This document shows positions 1 to 11,823 of a stretch of 64,000 nucleotides of DNA, piece by piece. Under the pieces are notes generated by a model. It was given only the letters and a program-made list of their open reading frames with translations, searched no databases and was not told where the DNA came from. The stretch is taken from NCBI GenBank assembly GCA_025765615.1, contig JAIVFJ010000029.1, forward strand, positions 62,001 to 126,000, given 5' to 3'. How positions within the stretch are numbered: the first letter of the stretch is position 1; every line of letters begins with the position of its first letter. The stretch is from Zopfochytrium polystomum (taxonomy: Eukaryota; Chytridiomycota; Chytridiomycetes; Chytridiales; Chytridiaceae). Position numbers and translations under genes: made by a program.

Positions 1-1
1 C

Positions 2-1324
2 TTCAACCTGAGCTTCCAGCGCACCATCCGCGTCCCCGACGACGGCAAGGCCCGCTCCCTCCCGCCGGGCCTCGGACCCTTCCCCCTCGCCCAGATCGAC
101 GACGGCTCCGTCGCGCTTCCCATGTACCAGGCCGAGGCCATGTGGATGCTGTTCGGCTGCAGAGCTCGATCGGCGTTTGCCATCAAGATTGGCGTCGGCG
201 CCGTCAATGCTGTGGATGGCCGATATTGGAAAGATGATGCAGCCGGCAACAACCACGAAGACGACGACGACGACGACGACGCTCTGGATGAGGACGGTCC
301 CGAAGAGGCCCCGCTGCGCCAGGGACAGTCGCAGAACTATGTCGCGTGCCCGCACCAGCCGTGGCTCGACGGGGTTGTCGTCCCACGTCGCGGCAACAAA
401 CAAGTGGACGTTGTGCGTCAGTTTGTCGCCATGCCCCTGGACAACCCCGCGACTATTGAGCGCCAGCTCAAAGAGCAGGGCAAGATTCCAAAGGTCGAGG
501 GCGGCCTGCGCATCGACGTGTTCCCGCTCCGAGAAACGGAATGCACCGTGTGGATCCCGCGCTTGCGGCGCATCGTGCCGACCAGCACGACCCCGCGCGA
601 AGCAGGCCTCGTTGAGGGCGACGCCGTCGTGTTTTTCGGACCCTCCATCCGCGAGGCCAAGGTCACACTCGCGGAGCTGGGTCTGGACGCCGCCAAGGTC
701 GAGTTTGAGTTTGACGGAAGCTGGTTTGGCTGCGTCTTCGTAAAGACGCTTAGCGGCAAGACGCTGGAGTTTGACCTGGAGACGAGCGACATCACGGCCG
801 AGGAGATGAAGGAGATGATTCAGAACAGAGAGGGCATCCCGCCGGATCAGCAGCGACTTATTTACGCCGGCAGGCGGATCGAGGACGGGCGCACCCTCGC
901 GGATTACGACGTGGAGCCGGAGACCATCATCCACCTTGGGCTCCGTCTGCACTGCGGAGGCTCCTTCGAAGTCGCCCACGACATGGGCTTTGCCGCCGAC
1001 GGAAAGATTAAGCAAAAGGTCTACGCGGACCCAACGCCGCTCTCGCAGTACTGCCTGGCCCGCGCGCAGCGCTGCCGCGTCAACGTGCTCAACACCATCC
1101 TCTGGCCCGTCTACACAGGCCGCCCCGCCCCGCCCCCCGTCGTCTCGCACGATCTGTACGTCCAGTACGGATTCCCGTGGTACGCCCTGTTTGACCAGGA
1201 TCAGGACGCCGTCGCCCCCGCCGCCGTCGACAGCCTGGTTGAGGCGGTCAAGTCCATCGCAGACTGTGCGGCGAAGGACGGGACGGACGTTGGCCTCGGC
1301 ACCGACGTTGTTGCATCTGCATGA
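2..1324 (+). CDS. 3' part of a gene for a protein with an internal ubiquitin-like domain
   Basis: The frame is open from the window edge to the TGA at 1322-1324, so the start lies outside; the ATG at 122 is only the first internal methionine. About 440 residues are visible. An acidic Asp/Glu run is encoded near 255-310. A ubiquitin-like domain is encoded at about 731-961 and is strikingly close to ubiquitin ([39 protein letters not shown], ending CGG). It is followed by about 120 further residues, so it is not a processed C-terminus. The positions equal to ubiquitin K48 and K63 are Arg and Glu. Similar Ubl-containing proteins of unknown function occur in fungi; I infer a binding or scaffold role only. 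Confidence 0.8.
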   Translation, partial: FNLSFQRTIRVPDDGKARSLPPGLGPFPLAQIDDGSVALPMYQAEAMWMLFGCRARSAFAIKIGVGAVNAVDGRYWKDDAAGNNHEDDDDDDDALDEDGPEEAPLRQGQSQNYVACPHQPWLDGVVVPRRGNKQVDVVRQFVAMPLDNPATIERQLKEQGKIPKVEGGLRIDVFPLRETECTVWIPRLRRIVPTSTTPREAGLVEGDAVVFFGPSIREAKVTLAELGLDAAKVEFEFDGSWFGCVFVKTLSGKTLEFDLETSDITAEEMKEMIQNREGIPPDQQRLIYAGRRIEDGRTLADYDVEPETIIHLGLRLHCGGSFEVAHDMGFAADGKIKQKVYADPTPLSQYCLARAQRCRVNVLNTILWPVYTGRPAPPPVVSHDLYVQYGFPWYALFDQDQDAVAPAAVDSLVEAVKSIADCAAKDGTDVGLGTDVVASA

Positions 1325-3655
1325 ATGCAGAGTGCAATGTGGAGCTTAGTCCGTGTGGAAATCGGGTAGGGCAAAGGGTTTTTTTTTCTTTTTCTTTTCG
1401 CTCACCTCTCGCTTGCTGGCGTTGGCAAGGAAGCGTACACCACCAACGCGGAGGACCCGACGGTGCTACGCCTCATCCACCGCTGAATCGTTTGTCGTGT
1501 GTGTGTTTGTGGCAATGTTTGTTTACTTTGTTACCTCATCAGCAGTTGTTGTATCAGTCCCATTCAATTCCCCTTTCTCAAATGCGCTGCGTTTCATTTG
1601 AATCGTGGTCTTATCGAGTACGTGTGTGTGTGTGTGTGTATTTGGGTGAGGAAAGCAGGAAGGATCGATGAGGTACTTTCGGAAGAGAGGACGGGCTTCC
1701 GAGTCTGTAGATTCACATCCGGGGATGGACACGAGTCAAAAAAAGGAAAAAGAGCACAAAGAAGTAATCGAAGGGCCGCAAAAAAATATATCTCTTGATG
1801 CTACATTGCCGGAGGGAAAAAACAAAAAAAAAATTCCTGATGAAATAACAAAACTGCAACGCTGCAGCGCTGAAGAAAGCTTTCACCGTATCGCCACTTC
1901 CAACTTAATGATTCGGTTGGACGGTGTCACAAATCTCCACATAAGGAGGCATTCGGACGCTATGTGGCGTCGGGTAGAGGTGTTTCATGAGGGCTCCACT
2001 GTCAGTCAGAGGTGCTGCCGCTTTTTGGGGCAGATTAAGGTACCAGCTGAGCGCGCACCCAAGTTAAGAGCTCTAGAGAAACTCGTACTCTATCACACAC
2101 GGCATTGCATATCCGTTCGTGCTGCTGCGAGCACGGAGATGCGTTCCATATCAACGCGACGCTGTTTCTCGAGTCATTTCGCAATTACAGCAATTCACCT
2201 AGAACGTTGCACGGCAAAAAAAGGTCATTCTGGCCATGTTCTGGTTGATTGCTGTTAAGATTTTTTCAAGACTTTCGGTGGCACCGCGGAAACCTTAAGG
2301 GACTTTCGGCTTTAATTTGTCTCTAGTTTGTCTCAACAGCGCCAGTTTGTCTTCGCTTTGTCGCACTTTGCACCAGGGACTGGAGGGATGAACAGATGAC
2401 AGTTTTTGGCCAAGTTGTTTGAGTTCTATCGCTGTCCCATTCTGACTTTTGCAGGTGCTACGATGAAAGCTCTGCTTGCCGGTCAGCATCGAGGACACTA
2501 CCTATGAAAAAAACAACATCGAGAGTGTCGGCGATGCGTCTCGCTATAATAGCGGCCAGAACTGGCTTGGAGCGGGTTTCGTGAATGGGTCGCTCCAACT
2601 ATGCGATTTAATCCACCGAATCCCGTTCGTCACGGATTTTCAGCGAGCTAGAAGAGAACCTAATTCGTTTCGAAATGCGTCTGACTCGTATCATGGCCAC
2701 GCTGCTGTGGAAAAGCCATGCACGCAGTAACGATAGGTTTGAGATCTTCGGCCTAATGTGAGATACTTGAGAATCTAATATGGGTGTGACGGCTGGCACT
2801 CGGCACATTACTTGGCAGTCGCACCCCACAGTACCCCATATCGTCAAGTCTAGGAGTCCGAACTTTCGATGTAACATCCTCAGCGAAAGAAAGCGGCTTC
2901 ACGGTGGTCTCCCGATGAGGTCTCGATTTTGGTGCCACCGCGAAGATCCCCTCGTCAAAACACGTGATCATAACGTTCAAACCCCAAACCCCATATCCTT
3001 CAGCGACCAGCTCCCGCTCGCGCTCTCCTCCGCGGCCCCGCTGCGCGCCGCTCGACGTGCTGGCCGCACCTTCGTGCACACTGATTTCGGACCTTGGCTT
3101 GCGGTCGTCCGCCTTGTCGTACAGGCAGTGCTTGCCTGGGCGCCGCCCTTGAATTTTCCGCTTTTGTGTGCCTGTGTTTCTGTCTGGTGTTTTCCGCTCT
3201 TGTCCCTTTTCCGAGGGCGTGGCGCATTAAATCTCTGATTCTCACACTCGCGTTCCCGGCTTCTCGTTGTCGGCTTCGTCACCCACAGACCTTCAACAGC
3301 CAACCATCGACACGGTCACTTCCAGCTGCGCTCCTTCGAGGACACACACGCGGAAGCGACCTGTCCGCAATGGCGACGAGAGGAGCCCATCGGTCGCCGT
3401 CACTCCTTCTCATGCCGCTCGTCAAATCGAGGTACAGCTCTTGACGCCATTGTGGACAGGCCGCTGCTAGCGGAAAGAGACCTTGTCAACGGGCAACTGG
3501 TGTGAATGACGAAGCGGAACGCACTTTTTCCCTCCTCCGATTACAGTTGATCAAAGAACTCCAGGACCAAACAACAGATATGTAAATATATACTTGGCAA
3601 CGCTCAAAGAAGTCCACTTCCCGCATGCCATTTCATCGCGTCATCCTTCTTGAAA
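1325..3655. other. intergenic, no gene recognised
   Basis: This holds a short GT run (about 1625-1641), several A tracts (about 1739-1846) and stretches of lower GC. Open frames such as 1668-2258 have no domain and no gene-like composition. The first part is presumably the 3' UTR of the upstream gene, and the end lies downstream of the minus-strand SANT gene. Confidence 0.5.
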
Positions 3656-6122
3656 TCACTTCATACCGATACCTTTCCCACCCCTTCCACGCCTCCCACG
3701 GCCCGCACCCGTTCCACGGACTGCCTCCATCCTCGTCGCCTCCTCGACCTTTACCCGTGCGCCAACATCGTGCGCCATCGCGGCATTGTCGCTCCCTCCA
3801 GTCTGCACAGTCTTCAGCAACTTCGTTCTCCTCGTCTCCACACCCGTGCTCCCATCCTTCCCCTCAGCAACCCCACCAGCCGCCGCTGCCGCCGCTGCTG
3901 CAACCGCCGCCCTACTGACCGCCATCGCGACCGGCCCTTTCCTCCTCACTCGCAACCACCCCGCCACCCTCCGCATCTCGTGCTTCCGCATATAGTACGC
4001 CTCCACGCAATCCGCAGTCGGCCGCGTTCTCACAAAGTCCCGCGCGATCCGCGTGAAGCTCTTCCCCACCGCGGCCAGGCCGGCTGCGAGGTCATCGAGC
4101 TCGCGGGGGAGCCAGGCCGGGGCGGAGAGGAGCGTGTGTTCGATGGGGAGGCAGTGGCGGTGCGAGGTGTGGGTCTCGTCGAGGGGGTGGGTGAAGCGGT
4201 GGAGGTCGGGATGCGGTGGGGCGAGGGGTGGGTTTGGGTCGAGCCAACGCCAGCGGAGTCGTTTGGCAGGTGGGTCGAGAGCGGAGGATTGGGCGTCGTC
4301 GATGGGTCGCTTTGCGATTCCGATCGATGAGGCAGAAGGGATCGCGTCGTTAGACGCGTCCAACTCCATGGGGACGGATGCAGCTGGCAAATCGCACGAC
4401 TCGCTTGGCGGTGTCGGGTGCCCCAAGTCTGAATACTTTTCGCCGAAGTCCGGCAGCGACGGAGCATTCGTTCTGAGGGTGCTGAACTCGGGATCGATCA
4501 CGACACTTGCCGGCATCACCGCTTTCTTTCCAGTTGGACAGACTCTTCCACGCGGCGCGAATACCCAATCCGGCACCTCAAATCGACGTTTACAGCGAAC
4601 TTCCAAAGCGGGTAGCTCGGCGATGTCGGTCACGATATCTGGTAAGGAGCACGCCATTTTGGTGATCGAGTACGGCTTCTGCGCGGTCCGCGCGAAGGCC
4701 AGCGCGAGGATCGACTCGCCATCGTGTACGCGGTTTCGCGTGATGCGGCCAGGGAAGGTGCGAGGCGCTCTTGGGGCTGCGGTGGAAGACGCGCGGGGCG
4801 GAGTGGAATCGAGGCGGGCAACAAGCTGCTGGTCTGCGCCGCGGCGTCTACGAGTCGTTCTCGCAACGAGGGGAATGCCGACTGGTGAGGCGCCTGGGCC
4901 GCCAGTGAGCTTGACGGGTGCAGCGGCTGCAGTGGCCTTCAGTGGAGGGCTGATCTTGGTTCCTGCTCTTGTGGGCTCCGGAGTGTTCTCTTTCCCGACT
5001 GGCGATTTCTCGGTATTTTCGCTTCCTGTCGCAGGTCCGTTGGCAGCTTTCAGCGCGGGAGACTTTTCGGCGGCATTTGGCGATTCGCTTTCCGGTGTCT
5101 CGTTGGCTTTTTTGGGGTCCTCGGTCGGAACTAGGGCTGTGGAATCTGAGGTACCGATCGCTGCGGCTGCGTGTTCTTTCGGTTCACAGGTAGCATGCGT
5201 AACTGGAGCACCCTTGGTCGCCGCGCTTTCAATATGCCCGTTGTTTGGCTCTGCCGATGCAGTTTCTTTTTCCTGAGCCATCGGCTCCACAAGTGGCTCA
5301 GCTTTGATATCCGTCGCTGCTGTTTCTGTCGTCGTCGAAATGTCAGCCGCCTTTTCTGATTCAGCAGCGCTCGCGACACTGGGACCACGAACGCGTCGTC
5401 GCTTCGGCGGTTTTTTCCGGCGTCTGAGGTTTCACCGTCTCCGCCTCTGGAGGTTTCTCCGTCTTTTGCTGCTTTTCCGCTTTCGACACCGTTTTCCCTT
5501 TCTGCGTTTTGGCCGGCAGAGTTTTCCTCGCGGCGACCGGGATCGCTGGGGCGGAGGAAGCTTCTGGAGGTGTGGCCAGTCCTCCGGTGGAGATAGCAGC
5601 TGCCTCGGCCGTTCGCCGTCTCGTCGCGTACCGCGCGTTCGTGGGAGGTATCTCGGAGACCAGCTCCCCAAACGGATTGTCAAGCTGCAAGCCGTCACGG
5701 CGGAAGCGGCGGTTCCGGGGCTCCCTCTTCGCTACGACAGGAGAACTGGCCTCCGCAGCGGCGGCTGCGTCTTCGGTGAGGGCAGGCGAATGGTTGGCCG
5801 GCTCGGTAGGCGCTGGGGTAGCCGGTGGCGCAACCACTGGTGACTCTGATTCGCGACTGGAAGGCACGTCGGAGATCTTGTTGGCCGCGATGCTCCTTTT
5901 TCTGGGAATTGGCGTCACGGTGGTGAGGTCTGCCAGCGACTTCCTGTAGAATGTGGCAGGGTCGGCGACCGCGGAGGTAGGCGGCCGTGGACCGGTATTG
6001 CTGCTGACCGTGGCTTTCGTGGGCGTCAACTTTTGCGAGTCCACAGCCGTGCTTTCGTCGCCGGGGCCGATCGAATCGTCGCACACGCGTTTCGCGCCTT
6101 TGGCGTGCTGCGCTTCCGCCAT
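3656..6122 (-). CDS. SANT-domain nuclear protein (frame break or intron near 5415)
   Basis: The ATG at 6122 opens a 253-residue frame ending at 5361. A second frame running to 3656 is open upstream to about 5425. The two join naturally if one base is dropped from the T6 run at 5411-5416 (A6 on the coding strand), giving the basic stretch KPPKRRR; an 85-bp intron is a weaker alternative. The joined product is about 820 residues, mostly Pro/Ala/Ser/Glu-rich and disordered, with a SANT/Myb-like domain encoded at about 3980-4115 (W-LPRELDDLA, GKSFTRIARDF, CVEAYYMRKHE). This resembles SANT domains of MIER/MTA/RERE co-repressors, where SANT contacts histone tails or deacetylases. A chromatin role is inference. 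The C-terminus is Gly/Arg-rich. Confidence 0.65.
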
Positions 6123-7279
6123 TTTGGTGCTGTTCGGCCTTTTGGACGTTTTGGTGTCTGTGTGGCCACAGAAGATGACATGTCAGCATGGGCGAAAATC
6201 GAACATTCGTCAACAAGAAGTAAAAGAAAAAGAAAAAAAAAAAAGAAAAAAAAAAAAAAAGGAACCAACCAATGAAAGACAGAAGGATCGATTGATTGAT
6301 TGGATGGGCAAACAATCAACTTCTGTCGCCTGAAGCCGTTGGTGACTGAGAGAGAGGAAAGGCGGGAGTTAGCAACGGCGCATCAGGAAAGGTAAGGCCG
6401 GGCGCGAGGGCGAATTGCGGGTGCGATCGCCACCCAACCCTCGCTCCGCCGGCGCTCGACGCCAAGCACAGTACCGCCTACAACCACGAACAACGTGAGG
6501 AGAAGAGAAACACGAGAATAAAGGAGAAATCACCGCTCCACCCAACAACCGGCAAAGCTGCTTGCTCAACTCCGTAACCTTCCTTTCCTCAACCGCCCCG
6601 CAACATCGGCGTTCTGCGCCATGCGTATCAATGGCTGAGCCACTGGGACACAAGGCGCTGAACGATACACAAGGACGATGGATGCTGTCGTTTGCGGCCG
6701 GCGGCCGATTCCATTTCATCCTCATCCAAGAGGCGAGGGGGAGCGCCGCGACGCGGCGCTCCCCGTCCTTGCTTTGGATGTGCCCTTCGGTAAAGAAACG
6801 ATGCGAAAAAAGGTCTATACCTACGCTGATGGACCACCGCAGGCGAGGGAAATAAAAACGGAGATTCACTAACCTTTAATTTTGCGCAGCCTTCAGAGCG
6901 AATCGGATTTGAGCTAGTTGTATGTCTTTCTGAGGGGACGGGAGAGATAGTATATGCTGAGGCAGGCTTGTACACCGTACGAGACCAGACGGTCAGCGGT
7001 GTGTCTGGTGGGGGGTCTGTGAGACGCCGGCGAGGCGGGGTGGGACGCGGCCTTCACAGCAAGGGCAAGGAGGAGGAGCGCGCGATGGGAATGAGACAGG
7101 CACAGACAGAGGAAAGGCAGGCAGACAGACAGGTGCAGGCGGGAAAAATCAAAATTTTTTTCTTTGCTCCAGCTTTTATAGTGAGTGAGCCAATGAGAAC
7201 CAAGGCAAGCTTAGCGAGCAAGGCTGCCCGCTGCGTACTAGCCCCTCATCGCGTAGACTGGTCACAAGATCTGGGCTGA
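6123..7279. other. intergenic, no gene recognised
   Basis: An A-rich tract (about 6222-6261) lies just 5' of the SANT gene and may be promoter-associated. Purine-rich sequence runs from 7000 to 7150. Overlapping ORFs on both strands lack any recognisable domain. Confidence 0.5.
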
Positions 7280-8350
7280 TTATTGCATCGCCCTTGCTGA
7301 AATGGGCGTGGAACACGGGGTGGAAAACATGAATTGGGGTGCGCGTGAGGAGGATCCCCAGAGATTGTGTGCGTGCGAGTTGATCGATTCTGTTGGGGAA
7401 GAGCGCGCCGGGGAATGCGATCGTGTTACGATCATCCAACCCCGAATGAGGTGAGTGTGTTTTATTCTTGACATGGCGGAGTTTGAATCGACAGCGGCGC
7501 TGCCCATTCCCGATCTTTCCGTCGAAGTGTCCTGCCGTGGAGAGAAGGAGATGAGCTCAACATCGATGAAACGGTAACGAAAAGGAAGATTGCCTCGATG
7601 ACCCATCCGAGCTCGCCGTTTCCGGTGTTGCACTTGCCAGTTCACACTGCTTGCCACCGCCCGCAGTTCGTCGATAGATAGCGTCTTCCGAAACCGGAAT
7701 CCGTATTTCTGACAAATTTCCTCCAGTGTTCCCCGCAAAGCCTTCCTGCTCCTTTTTCGACAAATTTTACGTTTTCATCGCTGCGTCGTGAGGTGAATGG
7801 AAGGTAAAAGTTTATGAGGTTTGGAGACCCTAAGATTTATCCGCACCGTTAGTCCACCTTCGGGACAGCCTCGGCGGAATGCACTTGAAGTTTGGCTGCT
7901 CGAGTGTCTCTGTGAGTCCATCCCATTTCGCTTTCTTGTTGGAGGAGCTGCGTCGCGATTTCATCGCTTAGTTTTTCTTGTGGGGGTTTTCCGTCTCGCC
8001 TTTCAGAAGAATTGGGGTTCCTTGCTTCATCTTCAATTTTGCTTTTTCTTGTTCAAGAAATTGTTGAAGTCCCTTTTCTCCGATATCCTTTACCTGTCAT
8101 CCCTTACTTCTATAAACTGACCCGCTGAAAAACCTGTGAGACTTTCCAAAAACCATTCTACGATGCTGCCTGCCGTCGTTGCCGCGATATCGGTATCGGT
8201 ACATTTCGAGTACTTTTCTCTTATTGTGAGCGACGATCGTTCCATCTCTTCGTGTTGCTATGTGAACTATTCCGTCGGCGCCTTGGCCTAATTTTTCGCC
8301 AAGACTCGGAGCCTTGGATAATATATTTCAGTAGAAGCTGAATGCATATT
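7280..8350 (-). pseudogene. fragments of a protein-kinase-like gene (uncertain)
   Basis: On the minus strand, about 8290-8215 encodes a kinase-like glycine loop (LGEKLGQGADGIVHIATRR). Further downstream, gene-like peptide runs appear in different frames: about 8090-7975 (KGLQQFLEQEKAKLKMKQ) and 7738-7560 (LEEICQKYGFRFRKT). Stops and frame changes separate them and I could not assemble a spliced kinase. It may be a decayed gene or a gene with many short introns. Confidence 0.3.
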
Positions 8351-8980
8351 TCTATGAAATCGGAGACCCTTACCTTCGGATTTTGCGTCAGCGACTTCGA
8401 GCGTTGCGGGCGCCTGCGCTACTAGGGCCAGAGGCAGGTGTGATCGGGAGCGACGGCAAAGATGAGCCGAATGGCTTCGGCTTGCTCTGGTCGATCGAGC
8501 TTTGCGCTCCCGTCAAAGCGTCTGGCACATCTGAAGGAAGTGATGATGGGGAGCCGCCCAAGGGTGGCTGTGGCTGTGATAAAGACGAACCGTCTAAGCG
8601 TAAATATGAGCTTTACGGAGCCGCAAGCGGATGCGCTGAGTCGGCTGTCGGGGCTGGTGCACCGTGTGCGCCAGGATTCGATTGTGTTGCGTGGGCGGAA
8701 GCTGATAACACCGGAAGTACAAGAAGAACGGTGAGGGCGGTGATGAAGGTTAATGTACTACGCGTGCGGGAACGAACGCCCCAGCTCGTATTAGTGAGTG
8801 GAGAATCTTCCGGGGGTGGGACCGCGAGCTAGTTGTGTGTAGTTCACCATGATTTCGAAATCGGTTTGTTCTTGTTTTGTGTCTGTGTCTGAGCCTCATT
8901 TCTGTGGATGGTTTGTTGTGGTGCCACCGGGCCATCAGTAAAGCCACAGACGTCTGTCTGTCTGCGAAAAAGGGTGGCGT

Positions 8981-9793
8981 TCAAAGCGGGACGCTGCCAT
9001 AAATCCTTGTAGATATAATGAGCTCCTCCAGAGCATTGCTGCGGCTTCCGAATTCATCCTCGCCATCAGCCTTTTCGCGACCGCATAGCGCTTTGGCAAA
9101 CATTGGAAAGCACTTTCCCGACACGGCTATGCTCAACACCTTAATGGTTCTGCTTTTGCGTATGCCAGAACCGAGCGCCTTGGCAAAGTCTGCATTACAG
9201 ACATAGCTATCGATGTTGATTCGTGACAGGACCGATGTGATTGAAAGGCTGTGGCGCAAAACATCCAGCGAAGACAATATCTCCAAGCTCCAGTTCAAGC
9301 ACTGCACGCGGCAGGACGGGGAGGGGAGGAACTTGACAACAGCAGAAGGGCCTTTGCTGAAAGGGCCTTTGCTGACGCGGACGCAGGCTATGGAGCCGAT
9401 GGAGAACGGCGCCGGCGGGAGCAACAGTATGTCCGTGACTGCGGCAAAGGCGGTGGCTAAGTTTGACGACGGGCTCGAAGAGAGTGTGACGTCAACACGG
9501 AGGCGGGCGGGGGCAGCTCGCATCTCAGAGGCCTGTTGGCAGCCGCGGGACAGGGCCTTGAGGAAGTCGCGGACGGCCTTGTGGCGACCTATCGACCAAG
9601 TGAGCGGCAGTAGACAGAACCGGCTTGGCGGGGCATCGAGGCAGATCTGGAGCTGCGCATAACCACGGGTCTTGGTCGACTGGAAGAGCCATTTGACGCA
9701 CATCGCTGCCCTCGCTACAACATCTCTCGAGGACGACCCACGATCGCGTTCAGAGAATATGAAGGGCTGCTGCTCTTCCATGGGCTCGGGCAT
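8981..9793 (-). CDS. hypothetical protein with leucine-rich-like C-terminus
   Basis: The ATG at 9793 opens a 270-residue frame. The N-terminal half has no recognisable motif. The last 90 residues contain repeating Leu/Ile-rich pieces (FAKALGSGIRKSRTIKVLSI, MFAKALCG, NALEELIIS) like ribonuclease-inhibitor-type LRRs. It may continue in further exons on the minus side: a hydrophobic, signal-like stretch is readable on that strand at about 8755-8700, followed by Ser/Pro-rich sequence. No function is assigned. Confidence 0.4.
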   Translation of the reverse strand: MPEPMEEQQPFIFSERDRGSSSRDVVARAAMCVKWLFQSTKTRGYAQLQICLDAPPSRFCLLPLTWSIGRHKAVRDFLKALSRGCQQASEMRAAPARLRVDVTLSSSPSSNLATAFAAVTDILLLPPAPFSIGSIACVRVSKGPFSKGPSAVVKFLPSPSCRVQCLNWSLEILSSLDVLRHSLSITSVLSRINIDSYVCNADFAKALGSGIRKSRTIKVLSIAVSGKCFPMFAKALCGREKADGEDEFGSRSNALEELIISTRIYGSVPL

Positions 9794-10068
9794 GCGTTAA
9801 GGCTTTTAAAGATCTCCTGCGCCGATGAGCGCCAATTCTTGGTAAGTGGTTTCTGTGGGATGACCAGCGCGACTAATTTGTGCCGAAGCGGCTGGTTATC
9901 GTTTTGGAAATATTAATATTTCTCTCGCCGTTACGATTCTCAAACGCCCTCACCGAGATCAGAAAGTATGAGGAAGATGCAGAAAAAAAGACCGCGGAGA
10001 GCGCCCATGCCGTTGTCTGGTTGCAATAGCGAGCGGAGCCGGTTGAGTGTCCGCCACGCGAAAGGAGG

Positions 10069-10716
10069 GTGCCACTGACCACCCGCATGTTTTTTGCGCT
10101 AACCGTCGTCATGTCGACGTGGGCGATGCCTCCGCCAGGTTCGGTGACGCTCGACAGGCTTGAGGACGGCGACACTGCGATGCCGGTAACCCCCGCGTTC
10201 GACGAGCGCGCCCCCGCCGCACGCTTGACGTGTGAAGCGACCCTGATGGCGATCTCTCTATGTCTCATCCCAAACCTTCCGTGCCTGCCATTTCTCATGG
10301 CCAGGGAGGTACGCCATCAGCGGTGCGTCATCGACGACCGGGCGATCCGCCTGCGGGAGATCAACGTGCTTCACTGCTTCGGGGGCGTCAACGAGTTGTG
10401 GATACCGCTGGACAGCGTCTCGGAGGTGCAGGTATCCGCGCTGTGGGGCGCAGCCGCGGTTGTGGCGGCGCCCGACGTGCGGAACGTCTATTTCACGGTG
10501 GAAGGTGTCACTGGTCCTGAAAACCACAAGGCATTTACGGTGATCGTGGCGGTGAGGGGTGCAGCGGCCGTGAAGGAGTTGATAGAAGAGAGGAAGAGGA
10601 CGCTCCAGGAACGGATCTCGCTGATATCGACCGATGCTGAGGGCCACGGCGAAGATGCGGCTACAACAGCCATTAAAGGGCCACCAAAGTGCACAAAAGA
10701 TGACGAGGGGATTTGA
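10069..10716 (+). CDS. probable membrane-anchored PH-like (bPH2-type) protein, 3' exon
   Basis: The frame ends at the stop at 10714-10716. From about 10230 it encodes a hydrophobic segment (LMAISLCLIPNLPCLPFLM), then a block that looks like a bacterial-type PH fold: IDDRAIRLRE, then WIPLDSVSEVQV, then beta-rich sequence and an amphipathic helix with basic residues. The ORF from 10069 includes a plausible ATG, but an upstream exon is likely, so the 5' end is uncertain. The family assignment rests on pattern only. A 51-bp T-rich tract lies just downstream. Confidence 0.45.
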   Translation: MPLTTRMFFALTVVMSTWAMPPPGSVTLDRLEDGDTAMPVTPAFDERAPAARLTCEATLMAISLCLIPNLPCLPFLMAREVRHQRCVIDDRAIRLREINVLHCFGGVNELWIPLDSVSEVQVSALWGAAAVVAAPDVRNVYFTVEGVTGPENHKAFTVIVAVRGAAAVKELIEERKRTLQERISLISTDAEGHGEDAATTAIKGPPKCTKDDEGI

Positions 10717-10762
10717 ATGGGTTCTGCGGATCATTGTTTAACAGTATTGTGCCCTACTGTCG

Positions 10763-10813
10763 TTTTTTTTTTTTTTGTTTTTTTTTTTTTGTTTTTTTTT
10801 TTTTTTTTTTTTT
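10763..10813. repeat. T-rich homopolymer tract
   Basis: Three long T runs are separated by single G residues. The tract lies between the stop of the PH-like gene and a convergent minus-strand exon. Confidence 0.9.
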
Positions 10814-11005
10814 GTTTGATTGATGTCAGCCAGCAAGCCTTCAAGTTCACCAAGGCCAGTTTTTTGCTTTCACTTTACTCCCACAAAATCAAACAACTTC
10901 TCGCAAAACCTGCTGCCCAGAACCAGAAGCCAAGATCAGCGGCAAAGACGAAGGCATGCGTTTCTCTTGTGCTGGTGCCCGCTGACTTCCCGCTCGCGCA
11001 CGCCG

Positions 11006-11180
11006 TCATGCCTGATTCGGGCAATGCCACAAATCCGCATTAAACTGCGTGATCCCCGCATCCTTCGTGTTGAACTGGTACAACCCGTACAGCGTCAACC
11101 CGGTGCCGGCGTACAGCGCGCCGTTTGCGACGACCTGGAGGACGCCGTACTTGCGCTCGTGGACCGATGTGGGAGTGGAT
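11006..11180 (-). CDS. C-terminal exon of an unrecognised small protein
   Basis: The minus-strand frame reads VHERKYGVLQVVANGALYAG, then TGLTLYGLYQFNTK and WHCPNQA, and stops at 11006-11008. Its composition (small hydrophobic, Gly/Tyr-rich) suggests a real membrane-associated C-terminus. The upstream exon was not found, because the sequence at 11220-11300 is a direct repeat without coding character. The family is unknown. Confidence 0.4.
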
Positions 11181-11219
11181 GGAGATGACGACGTTCGATG
11201 CCTCCCGTTACCTTTAACG

Positions 11220-11296
11220 TGTGAAGCTGTTCGCGTTTGCGCGTTAAAATTGACTCGTTAATATGTGAAGCTGTTCGCGCTTACGCGTTAAAAATT
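11220..11296. repeat. two-copy direct repeat, 44-bp period
   Basis: The segment TGTGAAGCTGTTCGCG and the following cgcgttaaaa occur at 11220-11251 and again at 11264-11296 with few differences. Confidence 0.85.
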
Positions 11297-11823
11297 GGCT
11301 TCTTGTTTAACCTCGTTCGTACTGGAAAACGCTCATTGAGCTGCACCCCGCAAGCTAAACCGAACGCCAAGGCCGCAAGCTAACCAACGCCCTCGACTGG
11401 ATCTCTTCGCAGGCGTGCTCGCTGTTCGACCTTTTCGAGAGACTGTTGCGCTGAGTAACGATTCGATTGAGTCCGTCACGGTCAAGCCGCGCGGAGGGTC
11501 ACAACGACTGCAAAGTCGAATCCAGGCCTTTTCATTCTTTTTTTTTTTTTTTCTGGCAATCGAGATCTGCCAACAACCCCAATTTGTAGTTGGGACGGGG
11601 CGACGGGCGTACCGGGTTCCCCATCCTCATCGCAAACTAAGCGGCCTCAGGGGGCGGACTGCACACTTGAGCTGGTTGGTGTGATTTCTGGTGCAGATCG
11701 TAGCGCGTAGCGCGGGCGGCGGCGCTGGTGGGTGGAAGTGGTGGGTCCTTTGGAACCCCCAAAACAACAACAACACCGGCACCCCCATCTCCCTCCCCGT
11801 TCCACCCTCGTTCATTCTCCACG

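Noticed and set aside
1668..2258. 196-residue ORF in the first intergenic region
   Set aside because: No domain, biased Lys/His/Arg composition from A-rich DNA, no splice-supported extension.
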